From NCBI GenBank assembly GCA_004557285.1, contig SFEK01000038.1:1-16138 (forward strand): a stretch of 16,138 nucleotides of DNA, given 5' to 3'. Both the position numbers and the translations under genes were made by a program. The stretch is from Bacteroidales bacterium. Lineage in GTDB: Bacteria; Bacteroidota; Bacteroidia; Bacteroidales; Bacteroidaceae. This document shows, in pieces, positions 1-9,122 of the stretch. The notes beneath the pieces are model-generated. The model saw only the letters and a list, made by a program, of their open reading frames with translations, was not told where the DNA came from and searched no databases. Each line of letters begins with the position of its first letter. Position 1 is the first letter of the stretch.

Positions 1-3000
1 TATTGAGCGACGACTTGGTGAAATAGCGGTCGTTGGTCTGGTTATACACTTTCAGGGCGATGTTGCCGTTGGGCAGCAACAGATAGTTGATGTCGAAGTC
101 GCCGATGAACGAAGTGGTGGCATTGGGATTGTCACGATAGCCGAATTGTCCGTTGATGACCAGGCGGTTGTTGAGCAGTCGGCCCGAGAGCAATCCTTCA
201 TATTCGGCATTGTTGAAACCCTCGTTGCCCGTGCTGATATTGGCACCAAACGACCAGTTGTTGTCTTTCACCAGATTGCCGAGCAGCGTGTTGATTTGCT
301 GACTGATGGTGCCACTGAGCAGGCTCTGCATGGCCAGACTGGTTTGGTTTTGCTGGTCTTGTTCTGCGGCATTGTTGTTTTTCTGGACATAAAAACGTCC
401 CACGCCGAGCAGATAGACCACCTGCTGGTTCATCTCCTCCTCGCTGTTCATCAAGGTGCGCACCATCTGCTCAGCATCATCGCTCACAGTGGGCATGTCG
501 ATGTTGAAATCCAGTTTAGGCGATTTTGGCGTACCCGTGATGTCCATGATGCAATCCACCCTCACGTTGTTGGTAGAGAAACTGTTGCCTATCTGCAGAT
601 CAGAGAGGGGCACACTGTTGATGGTATATACCGCCTTCAACCCGAGATTGGCATTGAATGGGTCACCGCCGAAGACAATAGTACCGCCCTGGCTGAACTG
701 GAACATGCGCTTCATCAGGTTCTGTATGGTGAGGCGATAGGTTCCGTGGTCGATGAGATAAGTGCCGAACATGTCGAACGACCCCTTGTTGAAGTAGGTG
801 GCCCTCAGGCTACCGGTTCCGTTGAGAGCGATGCAGTCGCCTGTGTTCTTGTCCATCCTCACGCGCAGGGTGGCATCAGGTGTCATGTTGATGCGGAAGT
901 TGATGTGCATGTCAGAGGAGATGTTGCCATAGTCATCAGCAGCGGCATCATCGTTGTTCATGGCATTGTTGTCAGGACGCAGGGTTTTGTCGTGCCAAGT
1001 GATGAACTGCTGGTCGCTGATGGCTTCAGGACTGGCAGCATCGTATTCAATGAACGAGCCCTTCTCGGGTGTCACGTCCAGGTCGATGTCCAGTCGTCCC
1101 GACCTCCCCTTGATGCTGCAGTTGCCCGTGGCATAGGCCGTGCCGTAGAACGTGGCTCCGTTGTCATAGCCGTGAGTGTCGTAACACAAGAGGTTTTTCA
1201 GCGCGATGTCCAGGTCGTAGGTGAGACGAGTGAGGTGCTTATGCCTCAAGGCTCCATTCACGATAGCGATATTGCCCACACGGTCGTAAATGGTATCGTT
1301 GCTGAACATGATGTTGTCGGGCAGCAGGCGAATGGTGTCGTTTCGCAGTTGATAGACCGTGTTGAGAGGTTTAATCTTCAGTCGTCCGTCAGCCACGAAT
1401 TGTCCCACGAGATTGATGCTGTCGAGCGACCCGACGAGACGTCCCTCACCATTGAGGCGTGTTTCCACGTCGCCGATGAAGCTGCCGCAGAATCCTTCGA
1501 GAAACTCGGCGCTGGTATCCTTGGCCTTGAGCCCCAGGTCGATGAAATTCCTTGGTGGAGACACATATCCCTTGATGAGTGTATAACGACCGTTGCCCTC
1601 GTCGGCAATGGCGTCGATGTCAATTTGTTTCTCTTTCTTGTTCCATTCCACATTGGCATGCAGGTTGCCCATGCTTCCGTCTTGAAATCTGAATTGCTTC
1701 ACCTGTAGAGCAGCCCTCATTTCAGGTTCTTGGAACACCGACTTGATGAATCCCTGTCCGGTGGCGTTGCCCTTGAAGTCGACGGAACGGAAGTGCACCA
1801 GGTCGAGGATATAGTTCACATCCACATCTTTCAGGTCGATGGTGATAGAGTCGTTCTGGCTCTTGGTGGCCGTTCCCCACACCTTGATGTGCTGCTGGTT
1901 GTGCTCTATGGAAAAGTGGTCAACGAACAAGTTTCCGTCGTCGTAGATGATGTTGGCAGGTTTCACATGCCACACCGTGTCGTTGACGTGTATATCCGAG
2001 GGTTTGACATCCACATAGATATAAGGTTTACCCATGTCGTTGCGCAGGAATTGTGTTTCTGTGGTCACATATCCCGACATCTGGTGAGCGTTGGCGTTGC
2101 TCCATCTCACGGTGGTGCCGAGACGGTCGTCGCTCATGGTGGCCTGCAGTTCGCAGTTGAGCTGTTTGCCCTTGTCCATGATTTTTCTCACCCAGGCATT
2201 CATGGTGAGGGAGTCTCCGGGCGTGTCGGCGGTGATGAAGGCATACTCATAGTCTTTGCCATCATAGGCAAACCGGTCGGCGCGGCACTTGAGGCTGAAC
2301 AGCTGATTCTCATCATCAATCACCGCCCTGAGATTGAGGGGCGATTTGAGTTGAAGAGGTATTTTGAAGAATGCGTTGAGCCAGTCGGAGTTGTTGATTT
2401 CGGCATACAGGTGAGCCTTGTTGCTGCTGCCGGGCGAGGCATTGAAGAGCGAGGGCATCTTTGAGTGGAGCAAGGCGTTGAAACTCTGTGCCAGTTGTGC
2501 CGGTTTAAACTGTCCTGTGAGTTCGGCAAATCCAAAGTCGCTCTGCATGGTGATGCTGTTGGCCTTGGCCAGCAAGTCGAGGTGTTCCAGCCGGTAGGTG
2601 CCTGTCTGCGATTGCATGACGAGACTGTTGATGCTCACCTGTCCGGTGGAAGCAACGATGTCACGACGGTCGATGTTGGCCTGAGCGTTGATGTCGAATC
2701 CCAGTGTAGCCCCCTTCCATTGATCAGACAAGTGCAGTTGTGCCGGGTCGAGCTGTTTCACGCTGCCGCTGATAGTGGCGGCCGTGTGACTGTCGTTCAT
2801 GGTGATGTTGGCGTTCATGTCCACTTGAATGTTGGGGTCGTCGATGCCCAGCAGTCCATCCACCATGTTATTGTTGGCGTTGGCTTTGAGAGAGATGTTG
2901 CGGTAAGGATAGTCGTTGTAGTCGATATGTGTCACCGCGGCCTCGACCTTCATCTGCTGCAAGAGATTGTCCATCGAGGCACAGCTGCAGTTGACCGTTG

Positions 3001-4306
3001 CCGAGAGTTTGCCCAGCTGACTGTTGTCAATCAGCGTGCCAATGTTCAGGTTGTTGACTACGGTTTTGGCCGCAAATCCTTTGCCCTGCCGCTGAGCTTG
3101 CAGCGTGAGTTGTCCGATGTCGGTGCGCAAGATTCCATCAACGCTTGAGGGCAGTCCTTTGCCCGTCATTTTGCCCGTAAAGTGCATGATGCCAAGATGT
3201 TTCAGAAGCATGGGCAGAGGTTTTTCATGGGGCAGGATGTGTGCCACCATGCTCATGGTTTTCTCCACATCACAGTCCAACTGCTTGATTTGCAGTGTCC
3301 AATCAGGTTCACGGGCATCCATGTGGCGTACCGTGCCTTGTAACGAAAGTTGCAGTCTGGCATCGTCACTGTTCAGGTTAAGCTGGTGCAAGGTAGCGTT
3401 GTAGCCCTTTCCGTCGATGGTGGCGTGGAAAGCCAAGTTGCCCTGAAAGGAGTTGAGTGCGGGACAGATGCAGGCCAAATCAGCCAAGGTGAGGCTGCAG
3501 TCGTTGGTGTGGCATTGCCACTTCATGCTACCCATATCCACGGCATCGCCCTTCATGTTGTAGCGAGCCTCCACCTTGTCGATGTTGATCAGCGAGTGGG
3601 GCAGGGCGAGGTTGAAATCGGTGAGCAAGGCATTGTTGCGGTTGGCCTCGAAACAGAAGTGAAGCCGTTGCAAGGCCAGTCCTGATGCTTCGTTGAGCGA
3701 CAGTTTCTTCACGACGAGAGCCACGCTGTCGGGGGTGAGGCATGGGATGACCAGATGTGCGCTGATGTCGCTCACGCTAAGGTGCCGCGGGTTGATTCTG
3801 CCCGAGGTGTGAGGCACGTCGTGCTGATCGTATTTGAATGAGCCATGCCGTATGATGAGCGAACTGATGCTGAGGTTGATGCTGCTCTTGGTCTTTTTCT
3901 CGCCCGATGAAAGCGAGTCGAGCAAGAACTGGTAGTTGGGCTGGCTGTCGGCATGCTGACGGTAGAATGAGGCCTGCAAGCCAAATGCCTGTGCCGAAGT
4001 CACGCTTATTCTGCCATTGGCGATGAGCTGTGGCAGACTGATTTTGGCAGCCAGTCGTGAGGCACAAATCATCTCCTTGGCCTGCCGGTCATAGATTTTC
4101 ACGTCGTCGATGATGATGCGGTTGAGCAGTCCCAGGTCGATGCGCCCCACGCACACCTTGGTGCCAATTTTCTGCTGCAAGGCATCGGCGGTTTTTTGGG
4201 CAATCCAGGTCTGGACAAAAGGCAGGCTGACGAGTGTGGCCAAGACAAGATACGACACCACAACCGTCCATATCAATCCGTTGATGACATGTTTTAGTTT
4301 CTTCAA
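1..4306 (-). CDS. tamB: TamB-family translocation and assembly module protein, 3' end cut off by the window
   Basis: The frame is open for 1435 codons from 4306 to the left edge and had no stop wherever I translated it. The N-terminus reads LKKLKHVINGLIWTVVVSYL, a short basic stretch then one membrane anchor (about residues 10-30), followed by the family-typical KTADALQQKIGTKVCVGRID. The rest looks like long beta-rich periplasmic sequence. The end (VRVDCIMDITGTPKSPKLDF, then VYLLGVGRFY, then LKVYNQTNDRYFTKSSLN) is typical of the C-terminal DUF490/TamB domain of Bacteroidales, so only a few dozen codons should be missing. Family role: an inner-membrane-anchored protein spanning the periplasm, thought to move phospholipid or help outer-membrane protein assembly. 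An in-frame TAA lies at 4319-4321, five codons before TTG at 4304-4306, and no ATG occurs in frame near the N-terminus, so TTG is taken as start. Transcribed divergently from the nqr operon. Confidence 0.92.
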   Translation of the reverse strand, partial: MKKLKHVINGLIWTVVVSYLVLATLVSLPFVQTWIAQKTADALQQKIGTKVCVGRIDLGLLNRIIIDDVKIYDRQAKEMICASRLAAKISLPQLIANGRISVTSAQAFGLQASFYRQHADSQPNYQFLLDSLSSGEKKTKSSINLSISSLIIRHGSFKYDQHDVPHTSGRINPRHLSVSDISAHLVIPCLTPDSVALVVKKLSLNEASGLALQRLHFCFEANRNNALLTDFNLALPHSLINIDKVEARYNMKGDAVDMGSMKWQCHTNDCSLTLADLACICPALNSFQGNLAFHATIDGKGYNATLHQLNLNSDDARLQLSLQGTVRHMDAREPDWTLQIKQLDCDVEKTMSMVAHILPHEKPLPMLLKHLGIMHFTGKMTGKGLPSSVDGILRTDIGQLTLQAQRQGKGFAAKTVVNNLNIGTLIDNSQLGKLSATVNCSCASMDNLLQQMKVEAAVTHIDYNDYPYRNISLKANANNNMVDGLLGIDDPNIQVDMNANITMNDSHTAATISGSVKQLDPAQLHLSDQWKGATLGFDINAQANIDRRDIVASTGQVSINSLVMQSQTGTYRLEHLDLLAKANSITMQSDFGFAELTGQFKPAQLAQSFNALLHSKMPSLFNASPGSSNKAHLYAEINNSDWLNAFFKIPLQLKSPLNLRAVIDDENQLFSLKCRADRFAYDGKDYEYAFITADTPGDSLTMNAWVRKIMDKGKQLNCELQATMSDDRLGTTVRWSNANAHQMSGYVTTETQFLRNDMGKPYIYVDVKPSDIHVNDTVWHVKPANIIYDDGNLFVDHFSIEHNQQHIKVWGTATKSQNDSITIDLKDVDVNYILDLVHFRSVDFKGNATGQGFIKSVFQEPEMRAALQVKQFRFQDGSMGNLHANVEWNKKEKQIDIDAIADEGNGRYTLIKGYVSPPRNFIDLGLKAKDTSAEFLEGFCGSFIGDVETRLNGEGRLVGSLDSINLVGQFVADGRLKIKPLNTVYQLRNDTIRLLPDNIMFSNDTIYDRVGNIAIVNGALRHKHLTRLTYDLDIALKNLLCYDTHGYDNGATFYGTAYATGNCSIKGRSGRLDIDLDVTPEKGSFIEYDAASPEAISDQQFITWHDKTLRPDNNAMNNDDAAADDYGNISSDMHINFRINMTPDATLRVRMDKNTGDCIALNGTGSLRATYFNKGSFDMFGTYLIDHGTYRLTIQNLMKRMFQFSQGGTIVFGGDPFNANLGLKAVYTINSVPLSDLQIGNSFSTNNVRVDCIMDITGTPKSPKLDFNIDMPTVSDDAEQMVRTLMNSEEEMNQQVVYLLGVGRFYVQKNNNAAEQDQQNQTSLAMQSLLSGTISQQINTLLGNLVKDNNWSFGANISTGNEGFNNAEYEGLLSGRLLNNRLVINGQFGYRDNPNATTSFIGDFDINYLLLPNGNIALKVYNQTNDRYFTKSSLN

Positions 4307-4356
4307 TGTTCTCGCTATTTAAGCAGTAAATCCTGTTTCTGCAAGGTGGATAATGT

Positions 4357-4375
4357 TAATTTTGCGGCAAAATTA
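4357..4375. repeat. Perfect inverted repeat made of two opposed TAATTTTGC boxes
   Basis: TAATTTTGC at 4357-4365, one G, then GCAAAATTA at 4367-4375: a 9-bp perfect inverted repeat with a single-base spacer. Each arm contains a TAnnTTTG promoter-like box, one facing tamB and one facing nqrA. It lies in the divergent intergenic region and may be an overlapping promoter pair or an operator. Confidence 0.6.
4368..4375 (-). promoter_or_regulatory. Putative -7 element for tamB
   Basis: TAATTTTG on the minus strand matches the Bacteroidota -7 consensus TAnnTTTG and would give a leader of roughly 55 bases before the TTG start of tamB. I see no good -33 TTG at the usual 19-21 base spacing, so this rests on the -7 box alone. 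The box forms one arm of the inverted repeat at 4357-4375. Confidence 0.4.
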
Positions 4376-4439
4376 CATGAAAAACTTGTAAATGTGCGAT
4401 ATTTTTGAGGAAAATTCATAGAAACTTTGCTTTTTTATG

Positions 4440-4462
4440 TAATTTTGCAGCTAATTAATTAG
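4440..4462 (+). promoter_or_regulatory. Putative nqr operon -7 element with adjacent palindrome
   Basis: TAATTTTG at 4440-4447 matches the Bacteroidota -7 consensus. The perfect 12-bp palindrome CTAATTAATTAG follows at 4451-4462, where transcription would start, giving a leader of about 55 bases before nqrA. A TTTG at 4426-4429 is too close (10 bases) to serve as a standard -33 box, and nothing better lies at 20 bases. The palindrome could be an operator; no regulator is suggested by the sequence. Confidence 0.4.
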
Positions 4463-4511
4463 TATTCCTTAAACCTGCATTCGGGCAGGTTGTTGAAAAA
4501 AGCATGTGAAT

Positions 4512-5861
4512 ATGAATAAAGTGTTTAAATTACGCCGAGGTCTCGACATCCATCTTCAAGGTGCAGCAGAGCTGAAGAGGATAAAGGTTGACATAGGCGA
4601 TGAAGTGGCTCTGATGCCAGGTTCTTTTTCAGGATTGATTCCCAAAGTAACGGTGAAGGAGGGCGACCATGTCAACGCAGGCCAGGCGCTCTTTGTGAAC
4701 AAGCAATATCCTGAGGTTGGCTTTGCATCACCCGTCAGCGGTATTGTTGCCGCTATTGTGAGAGGCGAGCGCAGAAAGGTGCTTCGCGTAGTGTTGAAAC
4801 CCGATGCTGAGCAATGCCACACCGACTATGGTGTCAAGCCAGTGGATGGGCTGAGTGCCGACGAGGTGATTGACGCCTTGCTTCAAGCAGGTTTGTTCGG
4901 CTATATCGACCAGTTGCCCTACGCCATTTCCACCAACCCCCAAACCAAGCCTAAGGCAATATTCGTAAGTGCACTGAGAGACAAGCCGTTGGCTTGCGAC
5001 TTTGAATATGAACTTGAAGGCAATGAAAAGGATTTCCAAACGGGTCTTGATGCCCTGTCGAAGGTGGCCACCACCTATCTCGGTGTGGGCAGCAAGCAGC
5101 AGTCTCCAGGTCTTTTGCAGGCACGCAATGTGCAGGTCAACGTGTTCGACGGGCCATGCCCTGCCGGCAACGTGGGCGTGCAAGTGAACCACATTGCACC
5201 CGTAAACAAGGGCGACGTGGTGTGGACAGTAGATCCCACGGCGGTGATTTTCTTCGGCCGACTGTTCAACACAGGCAAGGTTGACCTGCGCCGCACCGTG
5301 GCCATAGTGGGCAGCGAGGTGAGCCAGCCCGTGTATGCCGAGGTGCTTGTGGGCCAGCGCATCGACACCATGCTCAAGGGCAAGGTGGATGAGCGCCGCT
5401 CGCTGCGCATCATCGACGGCAACGTGCTCACGGGCCGCCATTGTGGCATGGACGACTATCTCGGCGCACACTCGTCTGAGGTGACGGTGATTCCCGAGGG
5501 CGACCAGGCACACGAGATGTTTGGCTGGATTATGCCCCGTCTGCGCCAGTTCTCCGTCAACCGCAGCTATTTCAGTTGGCTCATGGGTGGCAGGAAATAT
5601 GCCCTCGATGCCCGTATCAAGGGAGGCAGGCGGCACATGATCATGAGCGGCGAATACGACAAGGTGCTGCCCATGGACATCTACGGTGAATTTCTCATCA
5701 AGGCCATCATCACCCAAGACATCGACAAGATGGAGCAACTGGGCATCTACGAGGTGGCCCCCGAGGACTTTGCCCTGGCCGAGTTTGTCGATTCATCCAA
5801 ACTTGAGCTGCAGCGCATCGTGCGCGAAGGTCTTGACATGCTGCGCAAGGAGAATGCCTGA
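4512..5861 (+). CDS. nqrA: Na+-translocating NADH:quinone reductase subunit A
   Basis: 449 residues, the usual NqrA length, beginning MNKVFKLRRGLDIHLQG, the conserved family N-terminus. Family features include the early GSFSGLIPKVTVKEGDHVNAG stretch (a biotinyl/lipoyl-like fold), the central FDGPCPAGNVGVQVNHIAPV segment, and GRHCGMDDYLG further on. No membrane segment is visible, in keeping with NqrA being the cytoplasmic-face peripheral subunit of the six-subunit pump, where it contributes to the quinone site. A GTG two codons upstream (4506) is in frame, but the ATG at 4512 gives the typical N-terminus. There is no clear Shine-Dalgarno, as is common in Bacteroidota. First gene of nqrABCDEF, 61 bases before nqrB. 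Confidence 0.95.
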   Translation: MNKVFKLRRGLDIHLQGAAELKRIKVDIGDEVALMPGSFSGLIPKVTVKEGDHVNAGQALFVNKQYPEVGFASPVSGIVAAIVRGERRKVLRVVLKPDAEQCHTDYGVKPVDGLSADEVIDALLQAGLFGYIDQLPYAISTNPQTKPKAIFVSALRDKPLACDFEYELEGNEKDFQTGLDALSKVATTYLGVGSKQQSPGLLQARNVQVNVFDGPCPAGNVGVQVNHIAPVNKGDVVWTVDPTAVIFFGRLFNTGKVDLRRTVAIVGSEVSQPVYAEVLVGQRIDTMLKGKVDERRSLRIIDGNVLTGRHCGMDDYLGAHSSEVTVIPEGDQAHEMFGWIMPRLRQFSVNRSYFSWLMGGRKYALDARIKGGRRHMIMSGEYDKVLPMDIYGEFLIKAIITQDIDKMEQLGIYEVAPEDFALAEFVDSSKLELQRIVREGLDMLRKENA

Positions 5862-5922
5862 CCCTCAACGTGTGAACACATCTCTTAACGCAATATATTG
5901 TAAACCAGCGAATTAATTGAAT

Positions 5923-7080
5923 ATGTTAAAGAAATATCTTGACCGTATCAGGCCAAACTTCGAGAAAGGCGGCAAGTGGCATGCCTTTCACAGCGTGTTT
6001 GACGGCATGGAGACGTTCTTGTATGTGCCCGACACCACATCACGTCATGGCACGCACATCCACGACGCCATCGACTCCAAGCGCATCATGAGTATAGTTG
6101 TCATTGCCCTGCTGCCCGCATTGCTTTTCGGCATGTACAACATCGGTTACCAAAACTATGCTGCTGCCGGCACACTGGCATCGGCATCGCATGTAGAACT
6201 CTTTTTATATGGTTTCCTGGCCGTGCTGCCCAAGCTCCTGGTGAGTTATATCGTGGGTCTGGGCATCGAGTTTGCCTGGGCACAGATGAAGGGCGAGGAA
6301 ATCCAGGAAGGCTATCTCGTGAGCGGCATCCTCATCCCCATGGTGCTGCCTGTGAACTGTCCATTGTGGATCATCATCATCGCCGTGGCTTTTGCGGTGA
6401 TTTTCGTCAAGGAAATCTTCGGCGGCACCGGCATGAACATCTTCAATGTGGCCTTGGCCGCACGTGCCTTCATGTTCTTCTCCTATCCCTCGGTGATGAG
6501 CGGCGACAGCGTATGGGTGGCCAGCGACACCATACTGGGCTTGGGCAATGTGCTGCCCGACACCTACACACAGGCCACACCGCTGGCCGAGGCTGCCCAG
6601 CATGCCGACCTGTCGTACAGTCTTTTTGACATGGTCATCGGTCTTATCCCCGGTTCCATCGGCGAAACCAGCGTCATTGCCATCGCCCTGGGTGCCATCA
6701 TCCTGCTCGTCACGGGCATCGGCAGTTTCAGAACCATGTTCTCTGTGTTTCTCGGCGGTGCCCTCATGGCCGTGCTCTTCAGCCACCTGGGCATGACGTC
6801 CATCAGTTGGTACGAGCATCTGGCATTGGGCGGATTCTGCTTCGGTGCCGTGTTCATGGCCACCGACCCAGTCACATCGGCACGCACCACCAAAGGCCAA
6901 TACATCTATGGTTTCCTCATCGGCGTGCTGGCCGTCATCATCCGTGTGATGAACCCCGGCTATCCCGAGGGCATGATGCTCGCCATCTTGTTCATGAACA
7001 TGTTTGCACCGCTCATCGACTACTGTGTGGTGCAGCGCAACATTTCGGCTCGTGCCCGTCGCGCACAGCATAACAAATAA
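5923..7080 (+). CDS. nqrB: Na+-translocating NADH:quinone reductase subunit B
   Basis: 385 residues with multiple hydrophobic segments from about residue 54 onward, as expected for the integral-membrane NqrB. The start MLKKYLDRIRPNFEKGGKWH is the family N-terminus; a TTG six bases upstream is in frame but less likely. Motifs: FGGTGMNIFNVALAARAF (167-183); QATPLAE around Thr219, matching the site at which NqrB carries covalently bound FMN via phosphoester; GGFCFGAVFMATDPVTSART (302-321); and NPGYPEGMMLAILFMNMFAP (344-363). In the complex NqrB binds riboflavin and FMN and is thought to form the Na+ path with NqrD and NqrE. FMN attachment here is inferred from homology. It follows nqrA and precedes nqrC by 15 bases. 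Confidence 0.95.
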   Translation: MLKKYLDRIRPNFEKGGKWHAFHSVFDGMETFLYVPDTTSRHGTHIHDAIDSKRIMSIVVIALLPALLFGMYNIGYQNYAAAGTLASASHVELFLYGFLAVLPKLLVSYIVGLGIEFAWAQMKGEEIQEGYLVSGILIPMVLPVNCPLWIIIIAVAFAVIFVKEIFGGTGMNIFNVALAARAFMFFSYPSVMSGDSVWVASDTILGLGNVLPDTYTQATPLAEAAQHADLSYSLFDMVIGLIPGSIGETSVIAIALGAIILLVTGIGSFRTMFSVFLGGALMAVLFSHLGMTSISWYEHLALGGFCFGAVFMATDPVTSARTTKGQYIYGFLIGVLAVIIRVMNPGYPEGMMLAILFMNMFAPLIDYCVVQRNISARARRAQHNK

Positions 7081-7095
7081 AGAAAGGATATGACT

Positions 7096-7824
7096 ATGGC
7101 TAACGAAAAAAGAAAAATAGATACCAACTCCAACACCTATACCATTCTCTATGCGGTGGTGATTGTGGTGGTTGTGGCTTTCCTCCTGGCATTCGTGTCG
7201 AGTGCGCTGCGCTCCAGACAGGAGGTGAATGTGGCCCTCGACAAGAAAAAGCAGATACTCGCCGCCCTCAACGTGCGCGACATCAGCGACGACGAGGTGG
7301 ATGCACGCTACAAGCAGATGGTGGTGAGCGACGACATCATCGACGAGCACAACCAAGTGCAGCAGCAGGGCACCCGCGGGGGCGAACAGGCTGCGTTCAA
7401 GCTCAACAGTGCCGACTACAAGGCCGGACGCCTGGCCCTGTATGTGTGCGACGTTGACGGCCAGCGCAAATATGTCATCCCCGTGTATGGCATGGGCCTG
7501 TGGGGCCCCATCAGCGGCTATATCTCCATCAACGACGACAAGAACACCATCTATGGTGCCTACTTCAACCACGAGAGCGAGACGGCCGGTCTGGGTGCCG
7601 AAATCAAGGACAGCCGCGATTGGCAACGGCAGTTTGCCGGCAAGCAGCTCACCAAAGAGGGTGTGCCGGGCATAGCCCTCGCCGTGGTCAAGAAGAGCGA
7701 GGTGAAAGACGCCACCGTGCAGTGTGACGCCGTTACCGGAGCCACATTGACCTCCGACGGCGTGAGCCTCATGCTGCAGGAGTGTCTGGGCAAATACATT
7801 GAATTTTTTAATGAAACCAAATAA
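7096..7824 (+). CDS. nqrC: Na+-translocating NADH:quinone reductase subunit C
   Basis: 242 residues: one N-terminal membrane helix (about 14-36, YTILYAVVIVVVVAFLLAFV), then a periplasmic FMN-binding domain with YGMGLWGPISGYISI and the covalent-FMN motif DAVTGATLTSDGV, in which Thr217 would carry FMN by a phosphothreonine link. ATG codons occur at 7090 and 7096 in frame. AAAGGA at 7083-7088 is 7 bases from the second and only 1 from the first, so 7096 is preferred. NqrC passes electrons between the intramembrane Fe-S centre and the FMN of NqrB. FMN transfer to such sites normally needs ApbE, which is not in this window. Confidence 0.95.
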   Translation: MANEKRKIDTNSNTYTILYAVVIVVVVAFLLAFVSSALRSRQEVNVALDKKKQILAALNVRDISDDEVDARYKQMVVSDDIIDEHNQVQQQGTRGGEQAAFKLNSADYKAGRLALYVCDVDGQRKYVIPVYGMGLWGPISGYISINDDKNTIYGAYFNHESETAGLGAEIKDSRDWQRQFAGKQLTKEGVPGIALAVVKKSEVKDATVQCDAVTGATLTSDGVSLMLQECLGKYIEFFNETK

Positions 7825-7842
7825 CAGGAGGTGAAAAGAAAT

Positions 7843-8466
7843 ATGAGCAAGTTGTTTTCCAAAGAGAACAAAGAAGTCTTTACGACACCTTTGAACGCCG
7901 ACCACCCCGTGCTGATGCAGGTGCTGGGCATTTGTTCGGCATTGGCGGTGACCTCGCAGCTGAAGCCAGCCATCGTCATGGGTCTCGCGGTGACCATCAT
8001 CACCGCATTTTCAAATGTCATCATTTCGCTGATGCGCAACACCATCCCCAACCGCATCCGTATCATCGTGCAGCTTGTGGTGGTGGCAGCCCTTGTCACC
8101 ATCGTCAGCCAGGTGCTCAAGGCCTTTGCCTATGACGTGAGTGTGCAGCTCTCGGTGTATGTGGGTCTTATCATCACCAACTGTATTCTGATGGGACGCC
8201 TTGAGGCCTTCGCCATGAAGAACAAGCCCTGGCCCAGTCTCATCGACGGTGTGGCCAACGGTTTGGGCTATGCCATGATTCTGGTGCTGGTAGGTGCATT
8301 GCGCGAGCTTTTCGGCCGTGGCACACTGCTGGGCCTGCAGGTGATACCTCAGCCTGTGTATGATGCAGGATATATCAACAACGGCATGATGACCATGCCC
8401 GCCATGGCGCTTATCCTGGTGGGATGTGTGATTTGGGTTCATCGTGCATATTTTAGCAAACAATGA
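7843..8466 (+). CDS. nqrD: Na+-translocating NADH:quinone reductase subunit D
   Basis: 207 residues, almost wholly hydrophobic with about six membrane helices, as in NqrD/RnfE. Cys31 (LGICSALAVTSQLKPA) and Cys114 (LIITNCILMGRLEAFAMKNK) correspond to the two NqrD cysteines that ligate the intramembrane iron-sulfur centre together with two from NqrE. FGRGTLLG is a further family motif. ATG at 7843 follows a strong AGGAGG (7826-7831) by 11 bases; a GTG at 7831 overlaps that site and is less likely. The stop overlaps an ATG of the nqrE frame (ATGA at 8463-8466), so the two are almost certainly translationally coupled. Confidence 0.95.
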   Translation: MSKLFSKENKEVFTTPLNADHPVLMQVLGICSALAVTSQLKPAIVMGLAVTIITAFSNVIISLMRNTIPNRIRIIVQLVVVAALVTIVSQVLKAFAYDVSVQLSVYVGLIITNCILMGRLEAFAMKNKPWPSLIDGVANGLGYAMILVLVGALRELFGRGTLLGLQVIPQPVYDAGYINNGMMTMPAMALILVGCVIWVHRAYFSKQ

Positions 8467-8468
8467 TT

Positions 8469-9095
8469 ATGGAACAGACAATCAGCTTATTCTTCAGGTC
8501 CATCTTCGTGGACAACATGATATTCGCGTTCTTCCTCGGCATGTGCTCGTTCCTTGCCGTGTCAAAAAACGTCAAGACCTCATTCGGACTGGGTGTGGCG
8601 GTCACCTTCGTGCTTCTTGTCACGGTGCCCGTGGATTATCTGCTGCAGGTGTATGTGCTTGGCCCCGGATGCCTTGCACCTGGCGTTGACCTCTCTTACC
8701 TGAGCTTCATCCTCTTCATCGCTGTCATTGCAGGCATCGTGCAGCTGGTAGAGATGGCCGTTGAGCGTTTCTCTCCATCGCTCTATGCCTCGCTCGGCAT
8801 CTTCCTGCCGCTCATCGCCGTCAACTGTGCCATCATGGGTGCATCACTCTTCATGCAGCAGCGCATCAACCTCGACCCCTCCAACAGCCAGTACATCGGC
8901 AGCGTGGCCGATGCTGTGGTCTATGCGGCAGGCAGTGGTATCGGATGGACGCTGGCCATCGTGTCGATGGGTGCCATACGCGAAAAACTGCAATACAGCG
9001 ACGTGCCCAAACCGCTGCAGGGACTGGGCATTACATTCATCACCGTGGGACTGATGGCCATGGCCATGATGTGTTTCTCGGGTCTTAAAATCTAA
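8469..9095 (+). CDS. nqrE: Na+-translocating NADH:quinone reductase subunit E
   Basis: 208 residues, about six membrane helices. MEQTISLFFRSIFVDNMIFA and FFLGMCSFLAVSK are typical NqrE. With the ATG at 8469 the iron-sulfur ligands fall at Cys26 and Cys120 (LPLIAVNCAIMGASLF), the same positions as in Vibrio NqrE, which supports this start over the in-frame ATG at 8463 overlapping the nqrD stop. NqrE pairs with NqrD as an inverted-topology dimer holding the intramembrane Fe-S centre. It lies 27 bases before nqrF. Confidence 0.95.
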   Translation: MEQTISLFFRSIFVDNMIFAFFLGMCSFLAVSKNVKTSFGLGVAVTFVLLVTVPVDYLLQVYVLGPGCLAPGVDLSYLSFILFIAVIAGIVQLVEMAVERFSPSLYASLGIFLPLIAVNCAIMGASLFMQQRINLDPSNSQYIGSVADAVVYAAGSGIGWTLAIVSMGAIREKLQYSDVPKPLQGLGITFITVGLMAMAMMCFSGLKI

Positions 9096-9122
9096 CACAC
9101 TTAACATTACAGAACATCTATT

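Noticed and set aside
146..3685. Long plus-strand open frames opposite tamB (146-1708, 1730-2464, 2465-3148, 3350-3685)
   Set aside because: Translations are His/Val/Asp-rich without recognisable domains; the minus-strand tamB frame is continuous across all of them and matches a known family.
6205..7905. 566-codon minus-strand open frame opposite nqrB and nqrC
   Set aside because: Low-complexity His-rich translation; it is the antisense of membrane-protein codons. The plus strand carries clear nqr genes.
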